Origin: 39-52-133 sp035531075
GTDB taxonomy: Bacteria > Pseudomonadota > Gammaproteobacteria > Burkholderiales > Gallionellaceae
DNA length: 64,000 nt
Direction of reading: 5' to 3'
Assembly (NCBI GenBank): GCA_035531075.1
Contig: DATKTO010000011.1
Location: forward strand, 99,787 to 163,786
The notes below the pieces were generated by a model. The model had not been told where the DNA came from. It ran no database searches and saw nothing but the letters and a program-made list of their open reading frames with translations. Each line of letters opens with the position of its first letter. The first letter of the stretch is position 1. Made by a program: the position numbers and the translations under genes. Positions 35,622-43,707 of the stretch are shown piece by piece.

Positions 35622-35811
35622 TATTCGCAGGATGCACGGTCAATAATATTCCGGACATCTGCAGAATTATTGTCGGTTCAAACCATAACCGGAACAATTT
35701 CATCATGCAATAAATGCAACTGGCTTACAAGGGCAGTGCTATCTCAGCTACAAGTCTGAAAGCTTGGTACGGGAAAAGCAGAAAATTACAGCTGCCTTTC
35801 CTTGAAAAGGC

Positions 35812-36396
35812 TCAATGCAACGGTTTGCGCACGAAATTAACCACATTAACGCCTGGAGCCGTTTTGCTTGCACCTGATGAACAGCCGGATTTCTTGCCAT
35901 CCGTATTTCTCAAGTCGTGCATATGCAGCTGATTGACGACCTCGACATAGTCCTTGGTCTCGGCAATCGTTCTCGCGGTGCGTCCGCCCTCGTTCATCGC
36001 GCCGGTATCCGCACCGGCAGCCAACAGCACGTCCACCACGCCAGCCTCGCCGTAACCGGCAGCAATCATCAAGGGGCGGGTGCCGTAGCTGACCTGGTGC
36101 TCGATATCTGCGCCGGCATCGATCAGGGCGCTTACCACATCAGGGAAGCCCCGATTGAGTTCATAGTTGAATAAGGCCTTCATCAGGGGAGTCCAGCCGC
36201 GCGCATCTGTCGCATCGACCTTTGCCCCCGCCTCTATCAGCATTTCAACCATCGCGAAATGTCCGGCTCCGGCAGCCAGCATCAGCAAGGAAGCCCCCTC
36301 TTCATTGCTGGCATTGCAATCTGCACCACTTTTCAGCAGAGCAGTCGCTTTAACCACGTCGCCAGCCAAAACAGCATTAAATAATTCGGCGCTCAT
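35812..36396 (-). CDS. Ankyrin-repeat protein
   Basis: A 194-residue protein with four or five 33-residue ankyrin repeats over residues 1-150: DVVKATALLKSGADCNASNEEGASLLMLAAGAGHFAMVEMLIEAGAKVDATDARGWTPLMKAL, and others ending in DVLLAAGADTGAMNEGGRTA. No signal peptide, so cytosolic. Ankyrin repeats bind protein partners; the target is unknown. Start 36396 is favoured by AGGGAA upstream. The inverted repeat GTTCAA-ATA-TTGAAC (36415-36429), about 20 bases before the start codon, could be an operator. It lies between the CHASE2 and the HTH/reductase genes, all in one direction. Confidence 0.87.
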   Translation of the reverse strand: MSAELFNAVLAGDVVKATALLKSGADCNASNEEGASLLMLAAGAGHFAMVEMLIEAGAKVDATDARGWTPLMKALFNYELNRGFPDVVSALIDAGADIEHQVSYGTRPLMIAAGYGEAGVVDVLLAAGADTGAMNEGGRTARTIAETKDYVEVVNQLHMHDLRNTDGKKSGCSSGASKTAPGVNVVNFVRKPLH

Positions 36397-36414
36397 AATG
36401 TTCCCTGTCAGATT

Positions 36415-36429
36415 GTTCAAATATTGAAC
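36415..36429. promoter_or_regulatory. Inverted repeat upstream of the ankyrin gene
   Basis: GTTCAA and TTGAAC are exact inverted repeats around ATA, 19 bases before the start codon at 36396. The geometry suits a dimeric regulator, but I cannot name one. Confidence 0.4.
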
Positions 36430-36453
36430 TGATTGTAATAATAACCGAGGTAT

Positions 36454-38163
36454 TTAGTCAACTAATAATGCATCACCCTTCCAGCGCACCAGAGTTTCAC
36501 CGAACAGTAGCCGCCAGCCATCGCGCGCGAGTTCCCCGCCAGCTATCGCTCCTTCATGAACATACCAGTCCAAATCCTGCTCTGAGACTACATATTGTTT
36601 CCGCAACAGCGGTAGCAATGCCTGTTCGATAGTCGCAATATCCTTTTGAATATTCAGCCTGCTTTCCTCATCATCTGCCGCACATAACCAGGATATGACC
36701 AGCATATCTTCGAACAGGTTCCACAGGCCTTTTTGCGAGCTCTTGAGTATTTCCACACTCTTTGCAGAGCTCCCAATGTTAGCCAGCCCCAGCCGGATTT
36801 TTTCACGCACTCCCGCGTTCAGGGCACCTGCTTGTCCGCCAAGGTTTATCAGCATCAGCACAGCATGCAGCTCCTCGCTCTGCTGCAAGGAAGCGCGCAC
36901 CGTGCTTTTTTCCAGCATACTCCCGGCTGCAAAAGCATATAGACGCGCAACAGTAAAATAGGCCAGGCCGAGTGTAACCGGGCCGGTGAGATTGATATAG
37001 GTGTTGCTCAGATTGATACTGCTGTAGGAAATCCCGATCAATATAAATTGGGACGCGCCAAATACCAGGTTGATTTTGTCACGCCCCGTGTCCCGGTAAA
37101 AACCCCAGGCAGTTGCCCAAATCACGATCAGGGTCAGCAACAAATAGGCATATCGCGTATCCGGGAAACGCAGGTAGTCTGCATGCTTGAAGTTGTCGAT
37201 GGCCGTGGCAAGGATTTCCACTCCGGGATGGGAGCGACTCACCGGAGTAGGCTTGATAGCAAACAGGCTGGAGGCGGTAGAGCCAATGATGACAATCTTC
37301 CCGGTGAACTCATCTGCCGCGCGCTGTTTGTTCTTGCCGGTCAGGTCGCCAAACACTTTACTGAAACTCACCGATTGATAGGTAAAGGGCGGCCCGCGCC
37401 AATTCAGAAACACACGTTGCGCTTCTGTTTCAGGGAAATTCAATTCTTGCGCAATGCGTAGCGGCAACGAAGGTATTTTCCAGCCATAGTCATCACGATA
37501 AGACAGGTATTGTCTGGTGACCCCGTCCGTATCCGGATCAATATTGTTCAGACCTACACGTCCGTTGCTCCGTATTGACTTGAAGAAAGGCATTACCATC
37601 GCAATCGTGGCATCAGCCTGCACATCAGCATCCAGCGGCTGCGCACCCGGAATCATTGCCGGATTCAGCGTACTTTGCGGGTCGTCGTACGGGCTGAGCC
37701 GGAGCATGGGAAAGAAGGTATTGTTCGTGCCGGCAATAACCGAATCAAAATACGCATCGCTGGCCGGATTGTAGACATCAGGGTCGCTGAAAATAATATC
37801 AAACACCACTGCCCGAGGATGCTGCTTTTCGATTTGCTCGACGAACTCACCCAATACCTGGCGTGGCCATGGCCAACGGCCATATTTCTTGGCCATCTCT
37901 CCCAGGCTGGCTTCATCGATATCAACGATAACAATATCCTTGTCCGGATTCGGCACGATAAACCTGTAACGCACCATCATGTCCAGACCCGCCTGCTTCA
38001 TCTCGGCAGTGAGATGCAAGAAAGTCGTATCAAGAATGATAAACAGGGTAAACAAAGCCGCCAGGTAGAGATAGAAACTACCTTTCCATTTTCTGGCCAA
38101 TAGCGCAAAAAAACGGTTCAGGCGGCGCCTGAGACGGTAGGACAAGGACGCAAAAAAATTCAT
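36454..38163 (-). CDS. CHASE2 domain membrane protein without known output domain
   Basis: A 569-residue protein with one helix near residues 30-50, a large extracytoplasmic CHASE2 domain (VIVDIDEASLGEMAKKYGRWPWPRQVLGEFVEQI; VVFDIIFSDPDVYNP; VFGDLTGKNKQRAADEFTGKIVIIGSTASSLFAIKPTPVSRSHPGVEILATAIDN), then three C-terminal helices (about 345-425), and a cytoplasmic ~150-residue tail. CHASE2 usually precedes adenylate cyclase, kinase or GGDEF domains; the tail here has none of those motifs (no GGDEF, no His-kinase boxes). It may signal through a partner. It is preceded on the same strand by two lipoproteins. The ATG at 38163 follows GTG at 38175; either is possible. Confidence 0.85.
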   Translation of the reverse strand: MNFFASLSYRLRRRLNRFFALLARKWKGSFYLYLAALFTLFIILDTTFLHLTAEMKQAGLDMMVRYRFIVPNPDKDIVIVDIDEASLGEMAKKYGRWPWPRQVLGEFVEQIEKQHPRAVVFDIIFSDPDVYNPASDAYFDSVIAGTNNTFFPMLRLSPYDDPQSTLNPAMIPGAQPLDADVQADATIAMVMPFFKSIRSNGRVGLNNIDPDTDGVTRQYLSYRDDYGWKIPSLPLRIAQELNFPETEAQRVFLNWRGPPFTYQSVSFSKVFGDLTGKNKQRAADEFTGKIVIIGSTASSLFAIKPTPVSRSHPGVEILATAIDNFKHADYLRFPDTRYAYLLLTLIVIWATAWGFYRDTGRDKINLVFGASQFILIGISYSSINLSNTYINLTGPVTLGLAYFTVARLYAFAAGSMLEKSTVRASLQQSEELHAVLMLINLGGQAGALNAGVREKIRLGLANIGSSAKSVEILKSSQKGLWNLFEDMLVISWLCAADDEESRLNIQKDIATIEQALLPLLRKQYVVSEQDLDWYVHEGAIAGGELARDGWRLLFGETLVRWKGDALLVD

Positions 38164-38318
38164 GGGACACGCCAATATGATGGAGATAACCGCATTATGG
38201 CCTGCAGAATATCTGCTTGCCCAGTGTCATCTACAATGCAAATATTGAATATGCAGTCAAATGCCGCATCAGGATCACATTCGGCCAACCCGATGAGAGG
38301 GTTCATCGGGTTCGAAAA

Positions 38319-38930
38319 TCACTTTTTCGTCGCGCTAGCCATTTTTGTTTCTTCAGCCAGTTGGCGAGCGATTTCTTCGACACCTTCCTTGAGGTAGATA
38401 TTATCGTCGTCACCATCCAGAAGCTGCATCGAAGTTTTCGCTACCTCCTTTGCATTAGGCTGTTCAAATAACTGTGCTATTGCGTGCACAGTGACTATTT
38501 TTTGACCGTTATGACTCAATGCTATGGGAGCCCAGATAACATAGAGGTAATCAACGCCGAGTGAATGCTGGATATCGAGAATTTTTTTCCTGTCACCCAG
38601 ACTCCAGTCTGTGTCTATATAAAAATAGGCTGACTTATAGGGTCCCTTAATGGTCTGCGGATATGACTCGATTGCCTGAGAAACCTGGGTCGCCGAAGCT
38701 ACCTGGTAGCGGCTCTTTTTCCGCAACGAATCACTGACCAACTTGGCAATTGCAACGTTCTGTGGTTCCTTCGTGCCTGAAATGACCGCGATACTCTTGC
38801 CCTTCGCTTTAAAACTGCTATCGTTCATACTGAAGTCAACACGATAAGACGAACAACCGCTGACAGTTAAAATAACCAGCATGCTGAACACGACATGAAT
38901 GGCACGTGATCTAAATAGTTTATTTATCAT
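38319..38930 (-). CDS. Hypothetical lipoprotein, tandem paralogue 1
   Basis: A 203-residue protein with a signal peptide and lipobox VSGC (VVFSMLVILTVSGCSS). The mature part contains the shared motif SIAVISGTKEPQNVAIAKLVSDSLRKKSRYQV, then VDYLYVIWAP, and a C-terminal helix VEEIARQLAEETK. It resembles the next gene in length and motif order, so they are tandem paralogues. No known family is recognised. GGAAT upstream supports the start at 38930; an ATG at 38942 is also open. It starts after the upstream paralogue with a short gap and ends before the CHASE2 gene. Confidence 0.7.
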   Translation of the reverse strand: MINKLFRSRAIHVVFSMLVILTVSGCSSYRVDFSMNDSSFKAKGKSIAVISGTKEPQNVAIAKLVSDSLRKKSRYQVASATQVSQAIESYPQTIKGPYKSAYFYIDTDWSLGDRKKILDIQHSLGVDYLYVIWAPIALSHNGQKIVTVHAIAQLFEQPNAKEVAKTSMQLLDGDDDNIYLKEGVEEIARQLAEETKMASATKK

Positions 38931-38950
38931 GGCAGATTCCATCACTGTTA

Positions 38951-39613
38951 TTATTTTTTCGACTTTGTCACTTTAAGAAATTCATCCGCAATATCTTCGG
39001 AGGCATCCTTAAGCGCATCGACAATGTAGTAATCCGCATCTCTGAATAGCGCCAAGGGAGATAGATCACTGCCGGCAACTGACATGGTCGAGGCAAGCAC
39101 TGTCCCGCCGGGATACTCAATTAAATTTCCTGCAGGATAAACATAATCCGTTGTTGACCCCCCGCGTTGGCTTGTAACAGTAACGCGTCTAACGAACCGG
39201 TTCCATACAACAAAAACATAATCCACCTTCAGTTTTGCCTGAATGGCATTTAGCTTGGCCTTTTCCGATGAAGGAAACCAGATTGGTTTCTCTTCATCCT
39301 CTTTTACTTCAGTATTGATTGATATCGTAGGCGGATAGCCAGGAATCCGCTTTTCGATTTCTTTCTGGCTCATTACGCGAAAAGTCGATCGTTCAGCTAA
39401 TTGCTTGGTAATAAATTCTGCCAATTTCACATTAGCGTCCTGCTCACCACCACTGATAACAGCGATTGATGAAGGATGCTTGTAAACCTTGTTCTTGACG
39501 ATGGGGTTAAATGGAAAATTGGAATTGCTGCATGCGGTCAAGGTAACCAACAGCGTTACTGGAAGAAAGTTTCTTGCCAACCGCTTTAATACATTGAAAT
39601 TAATTTTTCTCAT
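38951..39613 (-). CDS. Hypothetical lipoprotein, tandem paralogue 2
   Basis: A 220-residue lipoprotein, lipobox LTAC (NFLPVTLLVTLTACSNSN). It has the same central motif as paralogue 1: SIAVISGGEQDANVKLAEFITKQLAERSTFRV, then VDYVFVVWNRF and a C-terminal EDIADEFLKV. GGGGAAG upstream of the ATG at 39613 decides the start. The two genes are in one direction a few tens of bases apart and probably co-transcribed with the CHASE2 gene (about 155 bases further). Localisation: inner face of the outer membrane or periplasmic inner-membrane face. Function unknown. Confidence 0.7.
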   Translation of the reverse strand: MRKINFNVLKRLARNFLPVTLLVTLTACSNSNFPFNPIVKNKVYKHPSSIAVISGGEQDANVKLAEFITKQLAERSTFRVMSQKEIEKRIPGYPPTISINTEVKEDEEKPIWFPSSEKAKLNAIQAKLKVDYVFVVWNRFVRRVTVTSQRGGSTTDYVYPAGNLIEYPGGTVLASTMSVAGSDLSPLALFRDADYYIVDALKDASEDIADEFLKVTKSKK

Positions 39614-39880
39614 CGCCACTTCCCCTGAATATGTTTTAACAGATGATAATTACTTTTTCACTTCGTGTTCGAAACTATAGCACTAATTTTTCCAATTTAC
39701 CTTGCTAATAAGATGGTCATGTTGCTCTCTAATGAAACGCAGGGTCAGGTTGCATTAAGATAATCTAATATCCATTTTATTCAAAAAGTTACGAACAACA
39801 TTCCAATCCAGAGTGCATCTTGTTTATGCTTGATGAGCAGATAACTCAAATTATTTCTCAAGCTCTGCATAGAGTCTGAC

Positions 39881-41281
39881 TCAAGCTTCAAGCAAGGCAT
39901 CGAGCCAGTGCTTCCAGCGCCGATATTTTTCTCGAAGCGCTTTGTTTTCATCCGTGAACAGTATGCGTTCTGCATCCTGCTGCCGGGCCTGCGTCGTCCC
40001 CGCAGCCAGCATGGCGGCACCTTGCAGGCTGGCGTCCCTTTGCTGCAAACGGAAGACTTCACATGCCGGATTATTCAAGGTTATGCATTGCGCAATACCC
40101 TGCTGCAAAACCCTTAGTTCGGACAACCCGCCCGACAAATAGACTTGTTTTATTTCAGCATCGCCGTGAAAATCCTCAACGATCCGCGCCACGCGGAAGA
40201 TGATAGCTTCCAGCAACAGGCAGGCAATCTGGCGATGCGTCAGAAGATCTACCGGTCCGGAAAACTGCAAGCCGAGATCGTTGCGAAAATAAGGAGCCCC
40301 CAAGCCGCTGGGCTCAGCGAGACAAAAGATATTGTCCATAGCAGCCATCTCCTCAAGCTTGCATTCGCCGACCGGATAAGGCGCCAAAGCGGCTGCGATT
40401 GAATTGAGCGTGCCTTCAATCGCGATATGGGCATATTGGGCGCGATCCTGATACACCAGGGTACGCAGATAACCGCCAGTACTTCTGCTGCTGTCAGCCA
40501 GATAACGAATCACAAAACCGCCGGTACCCAGGTTGACCAGTGCCACTTCGCTCTTCTCTCCCACGCTGGCAACAAGGGCGGCAGACTGGTCGCCCAGGCT
40601 GGCTTGCAGGGTCAGGCCATTAATCAAGTGAATATTCATGCCCGTAGAGGGTTTAATAGTCGGCAGTATGTGCAGCGGGACATTGAAAAGATCGCATAAC
40701 ACTGCCGACCATTGCTGCTGGTGTATGTCCATCAGCAAGGTGCGCGCAGCCATCGAAACATCCGTAATTAACTGCTTGCCACCCGTCCAGCGCCAGATCA
40801 GAAAAGTATCCAGCGTGCCCACCAGCAGCTCGCCGCGCATCAAACCCGCTAGCCAATTCGGGTTTTCCTGCAACAGGACGCGCAGCTTGGGGGCAAAGTA
40901 GTAGGGGGTGAGGCGCAAGCCGGTCAGCCCGGTGATGAGCGGCTCCTGCGCATGCAGCGCGATGCAGCTCGCCGCACCGCGATTGTCCTGCCATGAGATC
41001 AGCGGGGTGAGCGGTTTGCCGCTGGCCTGCTCCCAGATCAGAAATGAAGAACGCTGGCTGCACAGACCCAGTCGCGGCAATCCATCTGTTTTTGACACAC
41101 AGGTATTGAGAACCTGGTCGGCTGTCGCTGCATAGGACAAAGCGTCACTTTCATAATGGCCGCCAACTGCATTAATCGCGGGTGCGGGCTGCGCCACAAT
41201 GCCGCTGAGATAACCTTGCCGGTCAAGCAATCCGGCCTTGATCGAGGTACTGCCCAGATCTAGCGCAATGGCTGTGATCAT
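39881..41281 (-). CDS. FGGY family carbohydrate kinase (glycerol kinase-like)
   Basis: A 466-residue kinase of the FGGY family. The N-terminal phosphate-1 motif reads ITAIALDLGSTSIKAGLLD, then SWQDNRGA (as WQDxR in glycerol kinase), adenosine-site loop LYLSGGLSELRVLQQ-like (VYLSGGLSEL) and the actin-fold GLGAPYFRNDLGLQF. The C-terminal half is shorter than in GlpK (about 500 residues). Genomic context argues for glycerol or a related triol as substrate: its start overlaps glpD's stop by 4 bases. The exact sugar or polyol is an inference. It is the last gene of the operon. Confidence 0.85.
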   Translation of the reverse strand: MITAIALDLGSTSIKAGLLDRQGYLSGIVAQPAPAINAVGGHYESDALSYAATADQVLNTCVSKTDGLPRLGLCSQRSSFLIWEQASGKPLTPLISWQDNRGAASCIALHAQEPLITGLTGLRLTPYYFAPKLRVLLQENPNWLAGLMRGELLVGTLDTFLIWRWTGGKQLITDVSMAARTLLMDIHQQQWSAVLCDLFNVPLHILPTIKPSTGMNIHLINGLTLQASLGDQSAALVASVGEKSEVALVNLGTGGFVIRYLADSSRSTGGYLRTLVYQDRAQYAHIAIEGTLNSIAAALAPYPVGECKLEEMAAMDNIFCLAEPSGLGAPYFRNDLGLQFSGPVDLLTHRQIACLLLEAIIFRVARIVEDFHGDAEIKQVYLSGGLSELRVLQQGIAQCITLNNPACEVFRLQQRDASLQGAAMLAAGTTQARQQDAERILFTDENKALREKYRRWKHWLDALLEA

Positions 41282-42852
41282 GATTTTGTGTAATGCAAAC
41301 AGGCAGCGACTTCACGCGCTATCCTGCTGTCATCCCACCCCATAACCCTCGCTACACGCTGTGCGATGCCGCGTATGTCTGACTCATTCAATCGGGCCAA
41401 TATCAGCAACGGCATGCGGCGGCGCAGCAGATCATCCAAATGCGCCACCATTTCATGGCGTGCGCAGAACAATAAATCAGCGTAGATAAACGGCAGTGAT
41501 GGCGTAATGGTTTCGGCCAGCGATGGGTCTGTTTCGACGTCATTCAATATCTCGACCACACGTTTGCCGTGGCGGCGCATCAACCACTTGCTGCTTTCAC
41601 GATCGATACGGAGTTGCCCGGCCTGGGCGCCAATCGCGGCCGACCAAGCCGCATAATTTTGTTGCGGTGCCCAAGGGAATAGCCCGCTGCTGCTTGCACA
41701 CGGAATTTCCCGTCCCAGCCTTGCGCACACCGTGTCAACTATGCAGGCCGCATCCTCGCGCGCGGAAGTAATTTTGCCGCCTATGGAGTAGTGCACCCCA
41801 TTGTTTGCGGTTTTCAATTCCCAGTCACGACTGACCGCAGAGGGCGAGGATTTATCGCTGCGCTTCATCACACGCAAGCCAGCGTAACTGCTGATCACAT
41901 CGGCTTGGGTCCACACGGTCTTGAGGTAGTGGTTGACTGCATCCAGCAGATAGGCAATATCCTTTTCTTCTACCACGACCCGGTTCATATCGCCGCTGTA
42001 ATCGTTATCGGTAGTTCCTATCAGGGTCAGGCCGTACCACGGAATCATGAAAAACACACGACCGTCGGACTTTGCAGTCAACAGCAAAGCCTCATCAGCC
42101 AGCGCCGCGGGCATGATCAGATGCACGCCCTTGGTGACGCGGCACCAGTGTCTGCTCTCCGCATTTTCAGCAGACCACTGGCCGGTGGCATAGACAATCT
42201 GCTTCGCCTGAACTTCAGCGGTCGCACCGCCCAACAGATCACAAACATTCGCACCGGCTACCTGCCCCTGTCTTTCAGTGAGGCCGCTTAGCCTGCAATA
42301 ATTCACGCACACTGCACCGGCTGCCAGGGCACCGGCGACAAGCTCCAGCACCAGACGCGCATCGTCTGTCTGTGCGTCGCTATAGGTAAAGCCGCCTTTC
42401 AGGCTGAGATTATCCAGCAGAGGAAAACGCGCGGAAAATGACTGGTGGCTGAAGTAGCGATGGGCCATTTTCCGTCCGGAAATGGACGCCAGGAAATCAT
42501 ATAGCATCAAGCCGAGCTTCAACTGCATTCTGCCGATGCGGCTGTCTGCATACACAGGCACGCCGAAGCGCAGCGGCCAAACCCGATGCGGTGCGGCTTG
42601 CAGCAGCATCTGCCGTTCGGCAAGAGCCTTTTTGACCAGCTTGAAATCGTACGACTCCAGGTAACGCAGGCCGCCGTGAATCAGCTTGCTGGAGGCAGAG
42701 GAGGTTGCACTGGCCCAGTCGCCCTGCTCAACGATGGCTACCCTGAGGCCGCGCAAGGTAGCGTCGTAGGCTGTCCATGCGCCGTAGATGCCGCCGCCGC
42801 AAATCAGCAGGTCGAATTGCCTGTTTTGCAGTGCCGAAAAATCGCGCTTCAC
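41278..42852 (-). CDS. glpD: Aerobic glycerol-3-phosphate dehydrogenase
   Basis: A 524-residue FAD-dependent GlpD-type enzyme. The N-terminal FAD motif LLICGGGIYGAWTAYDATLRGLRVAIVEQGDWASATSSASSKLIHGGLRYLESYDF is characteristic, as are LIMPAALADEALLLTAKSDGRVFFMIPWYG and IGTTDNDY. It oxidises sn-glycerol 3-phosphate to dihydroxyacetone phosphate and passes electrons to quinone at the cytoplasmic membrane. The gene overlaps its neighbours on both sides by 4 bases (ATGA), which indicates tight translational coupling with the phosphodiesterase before it and the kinase after it. It has no close homologue elsewhere in the window. Confidence 0.94.
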   Translation of the reverse strand: MKRDFSALQNRQFDLLICGGGIYGAWTAYDATLRGLRVAIVEQGDWASATSSASSKLIHGGLRYLESYDFKLVKKALAERQMLLQAAPHRVWPLRFGVPVYADSRIGRMQLKLGLMLYDFLASISGRKMAHRYFSHQSFSARFPLLDNLSLKGGFTYSDAQTDDARLVLELVAGALAAGAVCVNYCRLSGLTERQGQVAGANVCDLLGGATAEVQAKQIVYATGQWSAENAESRHWCRVTKGVHLIMPAALADEALLLTAKSDGRVFFMIPWYGLTLIGTTDNDYSGDMNRVVVEEKDIAYLLDAVNHYLKTVWTQADVISSYAGLRVMKRSDKSSPSAVSRDWELKTANNGVHYSIGGKITSAREDAACIVDTVCARLGREIPCASSSGLFPWAPQQNYAAWSAAIGAQAGQLRIDRESSKWLMRRHGKRVVEILNDVETDPSLAETITPSLPFIYADLLFCARHEMVAHLDDLLRRRMPLLILARLNESDIRGIAQRVARVMGWDDSRIAREVAACLHYTKS

Positions 42853-43607
42853 TTTTGTTCTTCCCTCTTGCGCAAGGCTTTCTGCGGTACATCGGTGATC
42901 AGAATATCGACGCCCAGTGCCAGTGCGGTATCGATCTCCTCATCGCTGTTGCAGGTATAAACCGCAATGTTCTTGCCTTGCGCGCGCAACAGCTTGACCA
43001 TCGCTGTGTCCAACGATGCTATGGGCAGGCACAGGCCATGCAGAAACGGCTGCCCGGCCAGTACCTCCCTGGCATCGTCCAGCGTTTGCTCATCTTCAAA
43101 ATTGTACACCAGCGGGAATCCCGGCCTGCACTGCTGCGCATAAATCAGGCTATGCAGATTGAATGAGGAGATGATGATGCGCTCGTCGCTCACCTGGCCC
43201 ACCAGCGCCAGGGTTTGCTCTACCTTGTTTTGCTGGCGTTCGCGCGATTCCCATTCACGATTCTTGATTTCCAGCAGCAAACGGCTGCGTTTGCGGTAGG
43301 CATCCAGATACTCCTGCAAGCTCACAATACCCTCGGGTTTGGCATCCGGCGCGAAGTGCTGCGCAAAATTCATCGCCTGCAGCTGGCTGTAGTCGAAGTC
43401 ATCAATGTGTTTTGCAGGATAGCCAAGCTTGCCCAGAAAGCGGTCGTGCCACAGCACCGGCACTGCATCGCGACTGAACTGGATATCAGTCTCCATGCCA
43501 TCGATGGGATAAGTCAGCGCCTGATCAAAGGCCGAGCGGGTATTTTCTGCCGCTTCCCTGTTGGCGCCGCGGTGCGCGAAGATCAATGTTGTCCGGACTG
43601 GATTCAT
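42849..43607 (-). CDS. ugpQ: Glycerophosphodiester phosphodiesterase
   Basis: A 252-residue GDPD enzyme. The catalytic motif FAHRGANREAAENTRSAFDQAL has the conserved HRG and EN; then GMETDIQFSRDAVPVLWHDRFL gives the E-D metal ligands and the second His. The C-terminal VYTCNSDEEIDTALALGVDILITDVP is also typical. It hydrolyses glycerophosphodiesters to glycerol 3-phosphate and an alcohol; no signal peptide, so cytosolic UgpQ-like. The ATG at 43607 is favoured by AGGAT at a suitable distance over the upstream TTG. Its end overlaps the glpD start by 4 bases. The symbol rests on the family, not on proof of orthology. Confidence 0.9.
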   Translation of the reverse strand: MNPVRTTLIFAHRGANREAAENTRSAFDQALTYPIDGMETDIQFSRDAVPVLWHDRFLGKLGYPAKHIDDFDYSQLQAMNFAQHFAPDAKPEGIVSLQEYLDAYRKRSRLLLEIKNREWESRERQQNKVEQTLALVGQVSDERIIISSFNLHSLIYAQQCRPGFPLVYNFEDEQTLDDAREVLAGQPFLHGLCLPIASLDTAMVKLLRAQGKNIAVYTCNSDEEIDTALALGVDILITDVPQKALRKREEQK

Positions 43608-43707
43608 CTGTTTTAATCCTGGCAATATTCAAGATGAAGCAGTGTAGGCCAAAAGCTCGCGGCTTGGCAAAAATGAAATTCTTAATTCATTCTGCTCCCA
43701 TCAGGAA

